Source: JAWKZG01 sp041396125
GTDB taxonomy: Bacteria > Pseudomonadota > Gammaproteobacteria > Competibacterales > Competibacteraceae
DNA length: 64,000 nt
Direction of reading: 5' to 3'
Assembly (NCBI GenBank): GCA_041396125.1
Contig: JAWKZG010000009.1
Coordinates: 1 to 64,000 of the forward strand
Under the pieces are notes generated by a model, which saw nothing but the letters and a program-made list of their open reading frames with translations, was not told where the DNA came from and searched no databases. How positions within the stretch are numbered: the stretch's first letter is position 1; the number at the start of each line of letters is the position of its first letter. The position numbers and the translations under genes were made by a program. Of the stretch, positions 37,143 through 45,916 are shown piece after piece.

Positions 37143-38147
37143 TTAGTAAAATCCACTGACCCGCTCGATAAACCAGAACGCCGCCAGTGTGCCTATACCG
37201 TAGGCCGGCAGTTGCCGAGATCCTGCAGGCCATTGAATACGCAGCTTGCGTAAAGCAAAAACAAAAGCGATGACCACCATTACAAACGCAATCTGACCCA
37301 ACTCGACACCGACATTGAACATCAGTAGTGCTAACGGTATCTCATGTTGCGGCAGACCGACGTCGGCCAGTGCGCCGGCAAACCCCAATCCATGCAGCAG
37401 ACCAAAGGTAAAGGCCACTAACCAGGGATAGCTTGCGGTAAGACTTGCCTGGCCGCGATTGACCTTCACCAGTTCGCTGGCCAGAAACAGAATGGACAGT
37501 GCAATGGTCGCCTCAACTGGTGGGCCAGGCACCCACAACAGATCAAGTGTAGCCGCAGCCAGGGTAATACTATGCGCAATGGTGAACGCCGTAATGGTAA
37601 TCAATAGACGACGGGTACCGCTGACGATCAACAGCAAAGCCAGCACGAACAACAGATGATCGAAGCCGGACAAGATGTGCTCGACACCAAGCACCGTAAA
37701 ATCCCAGATCACCTGTCCGGCACTTCGCGGGCCTTTGACGATCAGCCAGGGCTGGGCCGGTTTAAGCAGCGCGGTCGAGTTGGCACCATTAGCGAATTCA
37801 ATACGCACCAGCACATCGGTGTTGCTCGCCTGTAAACCGTCAATCCCGATGCGTTTGCCGATCAATCCCTGCGCATCCGTTCCAATCAGACGGCGTTCAA
37901 CCGTTGCGCCCGGCAATTCACGCGACACGGGTTTGGTGAGGTTCCTCACCCCCGCTGGAAACTGCAATGACAATCTGGCCTGTTGATTGGTCAGCTTCGG
38001 ATTACGCCAAATTACACTGTAACGATTAGCGCTGGTTTCCTTGAGTTCCAGATATCCGGGTTGTGAATCATCGGCGCAGGCAATACCGCCAAACAGTACG
38101 CCATAGATGCCCAATACTGTTACCAGTACAGATAATAAACGCTGCAT
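37143..38147 (-). CDS. HupE/UreJ-family membrane protein
   Basis: 334 residues, intact. A signal peptide (VTVLGIYGVLFGGIACA) and a ~150-residue periplasmic domain precede a C-terminal bundle of about six membrane helices. HILSGFDHLLFVLALLL and FGLLHGLGFAGALADVG are the His-rich signatures of the HupE/UreJ_2 family, usually linked to nickel or other metal handling. It overlaps the parvulin stop/start by one base, so the two are coupled. The same three-gene set (DUF3604, parvulin, HupE/UreJ-like) is seen in other Proteobacteria; the metal or substrate is not known here. Confidence 0.85.
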   Translation of the reverse strand: MQRLLSVLVTVLGIYGVLFGGIACADDSQPGYLELKETSANRYSVIWRNPKLTNQQARLSLQFPAGVRNLTKPVSRELPGATVERRLIGTDAQGLIGKRIGIDGLQASNTDVLVRIEFANGANSTALLKPAQPWLIVKGPRSAGQVIWDFTVLGVEHILSGFDHLLFVLALLLIVSGTRRLLITITAFTIAHSITLAAATLDLLWVPGPPVEATIALSILFLASELVKVNRGQASLTASYPWLVAFTFGLLHGLGFAGALADVGLPQHEIPLALLMFNVGVELGQIAFVMVVIAFVFALRKLRIQWPAGSRQLPAYGIGTLAAFWFIERVSGFY

Positions 38148-39052
38148 TATCTTGGCGCTGTCTCAGGCCGTGTTGCTGCAACAGCCGGGCCAGACACATA
38201 AGCGGGGTTCATCGGCTCTTGCATAACAATCTCATACTCTTCCAGAAGCTTGCGGTAAGTACTTTCCTTTAACGCATTGCGTTGTTCAAACAACCAGTCA
38301 CGCTGCACCTCTTCACGCACCTCAGCCAGTGTCGGCATGCGTCCTTCTACCCGTTCACTCACTAACACCAGATGTCCGCCATAGCCGGAAACAACAGGCC
38401 CTGACCAGACGCCAGATGGCAAAGTCAAAAGCTGCCTGGCAAATACCTGGCCAAAACGACGTTCGATGTCGCTTTGAGAAGACAGCTTGAACGCATGCTC
38501 CAGCATGATCTGATCACCGAGCTGTGCAGACTGTTGTTCAGATATCTCTCCTGTATTTAAGCTGGCTAATATTTTTGTGGCAGCCGCTTTGATGTCTTGT
38601 CGCTTATCAGGGCTGAGATAAACCTGTCGGAAGGCGATCTGCGGTTGCAGCCGGAACTGGTCTTCGTGCTGTTGCATGTAGCGGGTTAATGCCTCATCCG
38701 TCGGGTCCACCAGAACCGAGATATCCTCAAGGATGAATTCAAGCTTCTGACGCATACGTCGGCGGATGAGATTGTCATCCTTGTCCAGGCCTAAAGCGAT
38801 CGCTTCGCGGTAAAATACCTCGTCGCGAAGATAGCTTGTAAGCAAGCCATTCAATTCCTGCTCAGTCGGCAAACGTTCCCAGGTACGGGAAAAATTAGCG
38901 GACAATTGTTTAACTTTTCCTGGCGTAACAACAATGGTATTAGGTTTATCAACCCTGCCACCATTGCTCATGTTATATAAGAGGAACAAGCCGCCACCGA
39001 GCAGCAAGAAATGCAATAACGGCTCCCTCATGATTTTTCCAAGAACGCTCAT
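38147..39052 (-). CDS. Membrane-anchored parvulin-type peptidyl-prolyl isomerase
   Basis: 301 residues. One N-terminal membrane helix (EPLLHFLLLGGGLFLLYN) faces the periplasm. The middle carries a SurA-like chaperone region (TEQELNGLLTSYLRDEVFYR) and a parvulin domain (ARQLLTLPSGVWSGPVVSGYGGHLVLVSE). It would assist folding of periplasmic or outer-membrane proteins, here probably its operon partners: the gene is 17 bases after the DUF3604 protein and ends on the first base of the HupE/UreJ gene. Frame intact, usual length for the family. Confidence 0.85.
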   Translation of the reverse strand: MSVLGKIMREPLLHFLLLGGGLFLLYNMSNGGRVDKPNTIVVTPGKVKQLSANFSRTWERLPTEQELNGLLTSYLRDEVFYREAIALGLDKDDNLIRRRMRQKLEFILEDISVLVDPTDEALTRYMQQHEDQFRLQPQIAFRQVYLSPDKRQDIKAAATKILASLNTGEISEQQSAQLGDQIMLEHAFKLSSQSDIERRFGQVFARQLLTLPSGVWSGPVVSGYGGHLVLVSERVEGRMPTLAEVREEVQRDWLFEQRNALKESTYRKLLEEYEIVMQEPMNPAYVSGPAVAATRPETAPR

Positions 39053-39068
39053 ACAGCCTCGCTTACTT

Positions 39069-41006
39069 CTAAGATTTTGGCTTGGAAGGCTGGTACCAGA
39101 TCGGTGAGGTATAGGCCCGTTCCTGCGTGGTCATGGGAACCTCTTTCGACATCTGGACATTGAAACGTTTGGCGTCGTAGGCGGTCCAGCGCGGCGTCGG
39201 GATCTCGATAACGCGGGCGTAATAAAAGGCACTCAGGTTCGGATCGAAGTCCGGATCTTTCCAGACCGTGATCAGCTCAGGGGCACCGATGGTATTGGTC
39301 CAGGTAGCCTCCTTGACATTAACCGTGTTACCAACCGGCGGTAGTTTGCCTTGTGCATTCGGTTTGCGCTTGTCGGCGTCGCCCCAGACCACGTCATACA
39401 CTTTCTCGTGCAGTTCGCCTTTTTTATCCAGCCAGCCCTTGATGACCTGGATGCGGTCGAGGTTACCGCTGTAAGCATCCTTAAGCGCAGCGACCAGGAA
39501 AGTGGGCGACTTGCCTTTGGGCGCATTATGCAGATCACCACCCATAGGCACGCCCTTGTCGTAACCGGCTTCTGCCGGCATGCGGCTATTCGCATCCTCA
39601 GCGGTGAAGTCGAAACCACCGAAAAAACGCACCATAATGCGAGGACCCGTCGTGGAGTAAGTTTCCTTGCGTTTCATGGCATCCCACAGGGCTTCGCGGG
39701 TGTTTTTCGTTGCCCAGACGCCGGTCCAGCCGGCGGCAGTAAGCTTCCACCCTGGGGTCTTTACCTGAGGTGTATCGAGAAACGGATGTTCCCAGCGGTC
39801 GGGTTTTGGTTCTTGCGCAGCGGTTTTACTGAAGTAATTGTCTTCTTCCGCCGTGCTAAGAGCAGTGTGGGTGTCGGTGCCGCCCACCAAGCCGTACTTG
39901 AAGGCATTCGTGCCGAGCTCTTCTTCGAGTTTGAGCCCCTGCTTGAGTGCTTCGCGGGCATATTCGTACTGGATCATCTCCGGTTTCTTGGGTACACCAG
40001 CCAGGTTTGATTGATCCCAGGTATCGAAGTCGGCAAACTCGTCGCCTGGCGACAGGGTCGGGTGGGTTTCACCGTCACCTTTCATCTGGGTGACCTCGTA
40101 AAGAGGCTCCCAGCGGGCGCGCTCTTCTGCCCATTCTTTGGTAAGGCGACCACCATCGAAGGTTTTTTAGGCGAACATTCGACCGTTGGAAAGGTTACCG
40201 TTGTGAGGAATAGCCAGTAACGAGCCATAAGTTTTCTCCTCGTACTTTGCCATCCATTTCCACAGATCTTCGGGGTTCTCGCTGTCGAAGGTAGTCATGG
40301 GAACCATCTGGTCGGCAAGATTCTTACCGTCGCGGTAGATGACATTACGATGCAGGTTGTCACCACCGCCGGCATTCGAGGTCCACTCATAGCCGATCAA
40401 AGCAGTAAAACGACCCGGCTCATTGTATTTCTCCATGATCGCAGTGTTCTTGCGCCAGATGTTCATGGCGAACTTTTTGTCCTTCATGACTGCCGGGATC
40501 TTGTTGTTCGACTGGGCCTGAATGAGTTCGCTGGTCGCCTCCAGCCCCTTACCGGCTTTCATCATGTCATGCCACTTTTTGACCAAAGGCACTGCCATGA
40601 ACGCCGGATCGCCGTCGCGAATCGAAAATATGGTGCCGGCCATGTCCGAATGGTCGGCGACGACCACCCAGTCTAGCGGTTGAGCGAGCTTGGCAGGTAC
40701 ACCTGTGGACGAGATAACTTCCTCACCGCGTGCGAACCTGACGGCATCTTCCGGTGTCAGTGTCGCCCCTGCAGCACCCGCATCCACTGACCAGCCGGTA
40801 TGTACGTGCTGATCACCCCAGTACACCTGGGTGGGATATTTACGGCCGGCATAAGGTGAAAAACCTTGCGTAGACAGGGCTTCGGAAGTTGTTTTCTCAT
40901 CACGCGGGTAGTCTGCGCCAACCACACCTTCAGCGAAGGCAGTCACACCCGGCAGAATCAAGGCGATCACAGTTGCATTTGAAAGATACTTATGTACTTG
41001 TTTCAT
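39069..41006 (-). CDS. DUF3604 protein, periplasmic PHP-like hydrolase (one frameshift)
   Basis: The first frame (41006-40167) has a signal peptide (NATVIALILPGVTAFA) and the DUF3604 opening YWGDQHVHTGWSVDAG, whose His residues resemble the metal site of PHP hydrolases. DWVVVADHSDMAGT and RFTALIGYEWTS follow. Near 40165 a single-base change moves the reading to the second frame, and ARWEPLYEVTQMKGDGETHP then continues to 39069, including YGLVGGTDTHTALSTAEEDN. Together about 645 residues, the usual size. Substrate unknown; secreted location and partners suggest a periplasmic hydrolase. Downstream: parvulin and HupE/UreJ. Confidence 0.85.
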
Positions 41007-41078
41007 TTATATTTTCCTTTATCATTCAGGGCCATGAGTGGTGAAGAATTCCACCCCCTCATGCTCGCCTTGGGTCGC

Positions 41079-41547
41079 TCAATCCTGCGCCGGGTTACGG
41101 ATCGGCTTACCCGGATAAACCCCTTTCAACACCTTGGAGTCTTTGACTACCGGTGTTCCATTCACAATCACATAAGGAATACCACTGGAAGGCAGGCCAC
41201 CGTCTTTCATGGTCGAGTTATCTTTGACGGTTTTAGGATCGAAGATGGTGATGTCCGCATCCATGCCTTCTTGCATGCGGCCTTTCTGCGCCATCTGCTC
41301 TACCCCGTTGTCCTGCAGATAGTCGGCGATCAGGTAGGTCATTTTCGAGACTGCGTCGATGAGGGGGATGTCGACCTGCTTTTCCCGCACAAGACGCAGC
41401 AGCTTGGCGTGTGCTCCCGCCCCCCGCGGGTGACCGTTTACCGCATCATTAGGTGTCCGCTGCCATGACGGCTCCGGCATGGCTCAACGCCAGCAGACCG
41501 GCAACCATCGCCTGGGTTAGTCGTTTGACCGTATGTTTAGTTTTCAT
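41079..41547 (-). pseudogene. N-acyl-amino-acid deacylase-like amidohydrolase, internally deleted
   Basis: ATG at 41547 opens a good signal peptide (RLTQAMVAGLLALSHAGAVMA). After about 30 codons the text jumps to the C-terminal end of a D-aminoacylase-type amidohydrolase: IPLIDAVSKMTYLIADYLQD, then MQEGMDADITIFDPKTVKD and SGIPYVIVNGTPVVKDSKVL. The whole catalytic barrel (over 300 residues) is missing. A proper ribosome site (GGAGAA) remains in front of the start. Signal peptide and last domain would still make a short secreted fragment if the frames join; a one-base shift is needed near 41480. Confidence 0.7.
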
Positions 41548-41590
41548 ATTTGTTCTCCATTAATCATTTTCAGATCGGTTGAACCTTATT

Positions 41591-42960
41591 TCACGACTTC
41601 ACCAGTTCGATCTCACTCAGTCTCCAGGTCTTATCAAGCCAGGGTTTTAAAGGGCCATACATCCGGAGAATGACAAACCAGCTTTTTCCCGGAATGGTTT
41701 CCAGCCAGTTACTCTCTTTGCCCTTTGGCGCTTTGGGACCAAAGTAGATGTCGTAGGAACCGTCTTCGTTATTTACAAAGCCCTTGCTCTAACTACCGAC
41801 TGTCGGAAGCGGCTGACTGGTCTGCAGCATGGACCGGGTCTGGGGGTCGGCTTCGACATGGCCGGGGTAACCGCCGTAAAAGGATAGTGGAACATAACCC
41901 GTGCGTCGGCGTTCATGGTCATTCCGTCCTCGCCGTTAAAGAACACATTGCGAGCGGTGAAGGCCATGATCCAGGCGCTATTGGTGTCCGGGTAGATGCG
42001 TACCCCTTGCATGTTCATGTCGTAGCGCGGATACCAGACGATCGAGCGGGAGGCGGCATTGCCGAGCGCGACCCCGTCAACGAGGATTTTTTTCATCCGT
42101 TCGTCGGGAGCGAACTTCTTGCCTTTTTCAATGCCGATGGCGGCGAACAGGCCCCTGATCTCGGGATCGAGCATTTCGAGCGGCTCATACTGGATGATCC
42201 CGTCCAGGTGATGGTAGAACTCGACATTGTTCGGGTGGATAGTGTTGTACGACTTGCCCGAAGCGCTGATGAACTTCATCGCCGGCGGGTTACCTGCCCT
42301 GGCAAGTGGATAGATCTTCAGACCGCCTTTTACCAGCTCGGCTGCCTTGTCCACGCCGTCCGCGATGGAGGCCCGCAGGAAGATCCAGAGCCGGTAGGTC
42401 TTCGGTTTGACAACCGTGTAGCCTGCGGGGATCTCTCCCTTGTAGCCCGGCGGGAGGTAAAGATATTTCCCGGCCTTCATGAGGTCATTGACGTAGCGGA
42501 AATAGGCGTCGTTTGCCGCACCAAGGAGATTGGCCGGAACCTCGACGACGGTCGGGCCATCCCGCTTCAGATCGAGATCCGGGAAAGCATAGAGCGTAGA
42601 GGTATTGGCCGTCAGGAACAGTGACTTCGAATCCAGCAGCTTGTCGAAAATGAGGACCTCGTGAGCCTCCACTGCGCCAAGCGAGTGGGACCCTTCTATG
42701 ATCGCATTGACCGAGCAGGCGGGCTGGCCTTTCAGGAATGCGTCCATGGCCCGAGCGGTGTCGAGGTAAGCGTAAACCTTTTCCGCAGTCTCCGGCAGCG
42801 GCGCGCCGTCGATGAATTTCAGTTTACCGATGGATGTCTCGACCTCGTTCGGAGTCTCGATGGACTTGAGCACTTCTTCGGACACCTGGGCGACGGCAGC
42901 GTTGCCAATCAGTGCGGCGGCGCAAACCGATAAAGCGAACGATATTGCGGTTGTTTTCAT
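41591..42960 (-). CDS. DUF1254/DUF1214 secreted protein (frameshift near 3' end)
   Basis: ATG at 42960 starts a signal peptide (ISFALSVCAAALIGNAAVA). The N-terminal DUF1254 region reads VYAYLDTARAMDAFLKGQPA and LTANTSTLYAFPDLDL. The C-terminal DUF1214 region reads GVRIYPDTNSAWIMAFTARN. Near 41880-41800 the frame shifts, and FYGGYPGHVEADPQTRSMLQ-like text leads to GSYDIYFGPKAPKGKESNW and the end LSEIELVKS at 41591. About 455 residues, the family's normal size. Function of these domains is not firmly known; they are often secreted and near hydrolases. GGAG lies 9 bases before the start. Confidence 0.8.
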
Positions 42961-43105
42961 GGCTTTTATCTCCTTGGAGTCCTTGACCACGATAGTGCCG
43001 CTAACGATTGCGCAGGGAATCCCCGTTGACGGTAATGTCCTTTTGCCTGGCACGGGTCGCGCCTTGTCGGTGACAGATTTCGGATCAAAAATGTTGCTAC
43101 CGACA
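42961..43105 (-). pseudogene. C-terminal remnant of a second aminoacylase-like amidohydrolase
   Basis: Directly upstream of the DUF1254 gene the minus strand reads NIFDPKSVTDKARPVPGKRT, then LPSTGIPCAIVSGTIVVKDSK. The end of the hydrolase remnant at 41079 has the same text in nearly the same words (IFDPKTVKD, LPSSGIPYVIVNGTPVVKDSK). It is fused in frame to the DUF1254 start, so a naive call would extend that gene to 43053. It shows that two related hydrolase genes once flanked this gene, or that one was duplicated and lost. Confidence 0.65.
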
Positions 43106-43109
43106 ATAG

Positions 43110-43132
43110 CGGCCTCACACCGGGTGAGGCCG
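43110..43132 (-). terminator. Hairpin after amidohydrolase gene
   Basis: CGGCCTCAC and GTGAGGCCG pair perfectly over 9 bases around a 5-base loop, starting 9 bases after the stop at 43141. No T-run follows on the minus strand, so it could stop transcription only weakly or act as a 3'-end stabiliser. Confidence 0.5.
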
Positions 43133-43140
43133 TCGCTTCT

Positions 43141-44496
43141 TTACAGACTGTTCCTGTAGATCTTGCCGTCCTTGATGATGAGCTTCAGGTTGTTTTCCGG
43201 GTCAGCGACAATGGCTACATCCTGCAGCGGATTCTTGCTGTAGATCAGCACGTCGGCCATGGCGCCTGCCTCGATCACGCCCAGTTTTCCGTAGGGGTTG
43301 CGCTTGCCTGAAAGCGCGACCGTCGCACCGCCGTTACCGGTGGCCTGAATCATGATTTCAGCCGAGCTGAACCACTGCTTGCGGATGACGAGGTCCTGAA
43401 GCTGCTTGCTTCGATTGTCCAGGCTATCCAGCAGATCCGTTCCCCAGGCCATGTGAACGTCATATTTTTTGGCCCATTCCATGACCTTGCCGGTGTTTTC
43501 CCAGGCCTGCTTCGCCTTTTCCTTGCGCACGTCGCCATCGGGATACTCGTCCAGAATTTGCTTGACGACCAGCACCTGAACCGACATGTGCGCCTTGTGC
43601 TCAGCCATCATCTTGATGGCTTCCTCATCGGCGAGACTGTTGTGGTCGAGCGATTTCACACCGGCCCTGATGGCGCGCTTGATCGGGCCGGCACTGTGGA
43701 CATGAACCATCACATAAGTGCCGTAGTCAGCCGCCGCCCTGACCGCAGCCTCGATCTCTTCGGGCAGAAACTCGTGCACATACAGTGGATCGGTATAAGA
43801 GATAACGCCGCCGCTGACCGCCATCTTCAGCTGCGTCGCACCCTGGTACAGATTGTTGCGTACAGCGGCGAGCATCTGGTCCACGCCATTGGCCAGGATA
43901 CCCAGACCGACCTCTTCGATCGCATCGGTCGGCCCGCCCCATTCCTTCGGCATGAAGTTGGGATTGCGGAAATCGGTGTGCCCGGAATACTGGCCGATCA
44001 CCGCTTGCGAAGGATAGATCCGCGGCCCTTTTACGTAGCCCTCGTCAATCGCCTTCTTGAGGCCTGCCGTATTGCCGCCGGCATCGCGGATCGTTGTCAC
44101 GCCGCGATTGAGCAACTCGCCCGACTCCCAGGTCGCCACTGAAGTGATATAGGAGGCTGGCGAATACATCACCTTGAAGGGATCAAGCGCCAACACAGAA
44201 TGCCAGTGCACATCGACCAGGCCGGGCGTCAGGTAGCCACCTTTGCCGTCGATGACCTGATCAATGTCTTTACCATCGCTGCCGGCATTAATGATTTTTT
44301 CGATCTTGTTGCCGGCCAGAATCACATCCTTGCCGGTAATCAACTGCTCCGATGTGCCATCAAAGACACTCACATTGGTAATCAGCACCCGTGTCGGCTT
44401 TTCAGTTTTGGCATCCTCTGCGTTTGCCAATCCGACCGTCATAAAACAGGCCATTGACACAATGAGTGCTTTTCGGGTTGCGCGTAACGGTTTCAT
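43141..44496 (-). CDS. Secreted metal-dependent amidohydrolase
   Basis: About 451 residues from MKPLRATRKA (44496), which has GGAG at the right distance; two earlier Met codons are possible. Signal peptide: ALIVSMACFMTVGLANA. Amidohydrolase-superfamily marks are GGYLTPGLVDVHWHS (His-x-His metal ligands), YVMVHVHSAGPIKRAI, SLDHNSLADEEA and the late metal Asp in MAWGTDLL. It ends with the small beta-sandwich domain (GAMADVLIYSKNPLQDVAIV). It is closest in pattern to the imidazolonepropionase/Xaa-Pro-type dipeptidase group; substrate unknown. This is the only intact hydrolase of the three once present here. Confidence 0.85.
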   Translation of the reverse strand: MKPLRATRKALIVSMACFMTVGLANAEDAKTEKPTRVLITNVSVFDGTSEQLITGKDVILAGNKIEKIINAGSDGKDIDQVIDGKGGYLTPGLVDVHWHSVLALDPFKVMYSPASYITSVATWESGELLNRGVTTIRDAGGNTAGLKKAIDEGYVKGPRIYPSQAVIGQYSGHTDFRNPNFMPKEWGGPTDAIEEVGLGILANGVDQMLAAVRNNLYQGATQLKMAVSGGVISYTDPLYVHEFLPEEIEAAVRAAADYGTYVMVHVHSAGPIKRAIRAGVKSLDHNSLADEEAIKMMAEHKAHMSVQVLVVKQILDEYPDGDVRKEKAKQAWENTGKVMEWAKKYDVHMAWGTDLLDSLDNRSKQLQDLVIRKQWFSSAEIMIQATGNGGATVALSGKRNPYGKLGVIEAGAMADVLIYSKNPLQDVAIVADPENNLKLIIKDGKIYRNSL

Positions 44497-44498
44497 AG

Positions 44499-44762
44499 TC
44501 ATTCTCCTCTGTTGCACGATTTTCTTATGAGCTGAACTGACAGGATGGGCAGATGAAACCTGTAAATGGAGTCGAGCACGCCGTTCAAATCCGCCTGGTC
44601 CATGACCCGTACTAGCAACCTCGTGGTATGTTGATCACCTGCCTCAATACGGGCATCCGCGATGTCGGTAACGATGCATGGATCCAGCTGACCTTGTACT
44701 ACAATGCGATAGACCGCAGGCGTGCCGAAACCCAAAAGATGAGGTAGCTGCGACTGATCCAA
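44499..44762 (-). CDS. Small conserved hypothetical protein
   Basis: About 87 residues. The core reads YRIVVQGQLDPCIVTDIADA then TRLLVRVMDQADLNGVLDSI and FHLPILSVQLI. This is the pattern of a widespread short protein family in which YRIxVQGxLD opens and DQAxLxGxLxxIxxLxLPLLSV closes a ferredoxin-like fold. Members often accompany regulators or small enzymes, with no proven role. The exact start is unclear. It ends three bases upstream of the amidohydrolase start. The 200 bases upstream (44763-44964) show no gene. Confidence 0.55.
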   Translation of the reverse strand: MDQSQLPHLLGFGTPAVYRIVVQGQLDPCIVTDIADARIEAGDQHTTRLLVRVMDQADLNGVLDSIYRFHLPILSVQLIRKSCNRGE

Positions 44763-44964
44763 TCATGCCCTCCTGCAATAAGATTGCTGGCTCGTGGATA
44801 CTGTTTACTCTGGGTAAAAGTCTATTACCTGCCGCCGAATGCGGCTTCTCTTGAAACAAGGGGGAAATGAGGGGGATGGGTCTATACTGCGGGCGTAATC
44901 AGCTTGTCTTCGGGGGAAGTAAAATCATATTTTTCCCTCCGTAAACTTGCTTACGCCCACAGCC

Positions 44965-45582
44965 TTAGGTTTTTAATTTGAATTTTTTCAGGCAGACCGT
45001 TGCAACAGGCTTGGCCCAATCAGGCATAGTCCGATCCAGCTCGATTATTGCGCCATCGAACACATGCAACAGACGCCGGATGCCGGGTTTTTTCTGCGCG
45101 TTCAGCGGTTTCGAGTTGTCATAGACTGCCAGCTGATGCAACCCCGGCGTCAGACGGCAGAGATTGCGCATGGAGGTTTTGCAGCGCGAGCGGATCAGGT
45201 CTTCGGGAATATCGTGCCCGCCACGGGCCACGCGGACAGCCACCCGCTCGATGTATTGTTCGGGAGATTGCAGGCCGCAATACCAGACACTGACCGGCAC
45301 CCCGACAGCGATGGCGTCCAGCAGTGTGTGAGTGATGGTATTACCGCCGAGAGTGGTTTCAAAGACGAAATCGGTATTGTCACGAATAGCCGCCTGCAAC
45401 CGGCGGTGCCCCTCGTGCCAGACCGCGCTGTTGATCTCTTGCAGCGGCCTGTCCGGGAACTGCTGATGCATGGCCTGCGCGAATTCGTCAGGGTTATACC
45501 AATCCTGGCCGGCAGCCCGAATAGCCGAGCCGCCAATTGAGCTTTTGCCGGCGCCGTTCACACCGGCAAGGACAAAGCTCAT
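44965..45582 (-). CDS. Zeta-toxin-type kinase
   Basis: 205 residues, intact. SFVLAGVNGAGKSSIGG is the Walker A motif. DWYNPDEFA and FVFETTLGG are the conserved zeta-toxin segments that precede and carry the catalytic and sugar-nucleotide contacts, and VARGGHDIPEDLIRSR is the Arg-rich lid. Zeta toxins phosphorylate UDP-N-acetylglucosamine and poison wall synthesis; other members of the group act as plain small-molecule kinases. It follows a Phd-like gene by 12 bases, so a toxin-antitoxin pair is likely. The pair lies at the 3' end of hsdR and probably shares its transcript. Confidence 0.8.
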   Translation of the reverse strand: MSFVLAGVNGAGKSSIGGSAIRAAGQDWYNPDEFAQAMHQQFPDRPLQEINSAVWHEGHRRLQAAIRDNTDFVFETTLGGNTITHTLLDAIAVGVPVSVWYCGLQSPEQYIERVAVRVARGGHDIPEDLIRSRCKTSMRNLCRLTPGLHQLAVYDNSKPLNAQKKPGIRRLLHVFDGAIIELDRTMPDWAKPVATVCLKKFKLKT

Positions 45583-45594
45583 GTCCTGCTCCGA

Positions 45595-45915
45595 TCAATC
45601 TTTTGATCCGTATTCTTCTGACTCGGTAGCACCGGGCCGATAGCTGTTATTGAGCGGAGCCGGATCGCCGAACAAGGCCGCATCGGCGGCCCGTGCCCCG
45701 CCCGCCCGGTTCATCCCGGCAATCAGCTCATCAAAGCGCTGGCTCAGTGCCTGTGTAAAGCCGTTGTCCGACTTTTTCTCCCGCAATTGCTGCATTAGTT
45801 CCACCATCTCGTCGTACTGGCGTTGCGACACGATCACCATCGCACCCTGGCCCTGAATGTTAACCGTGACGGCTTGTTGTGAGGAAAACCTGGCACATAA
45901 TTCAATAACATTCAC
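45595..45915 (-). CDS. Phd/YefM-like antitoxin paired with zeta-type toxin
   Basis: The likely start is GTG at 45915 (then NVIELCARFSSQQAVTVNIQ), giving about 106 residues; longer frames to 46017 run through the end of hsdR. GAMVIVSQRQYDEMVELMQQL matches the DNA-binding part of Phd/YefM antitoxins. The C-terminal half (GARAADAALFGDPAPLNNSYRPG) is Ala/Gly-rich, probably flexible, and would neutralise the toxin. It begins two bases after the hsdR stop and ends 12 bases before the toxin. Confidence 0.65.
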   Translation of the reverse strand: MNVIELCARFSSQQAVTVNIQGQGAMVIVSQRQYDEMVELMQQLREKKSDNGFTQALSQRFDELIAGMNRAGGARAADAALFGDPAPLNNSYRPGATESEEYGSKD

Positions 45916-45916
45916 A

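Noticed and set aside
41725..42624. 299-codon plus-strand frame opposite the DUF1254 gene
   Set aside because: The minus-strand DUF1254/1214 protein has a signal peptide and normal domain text; the plus frame has none.
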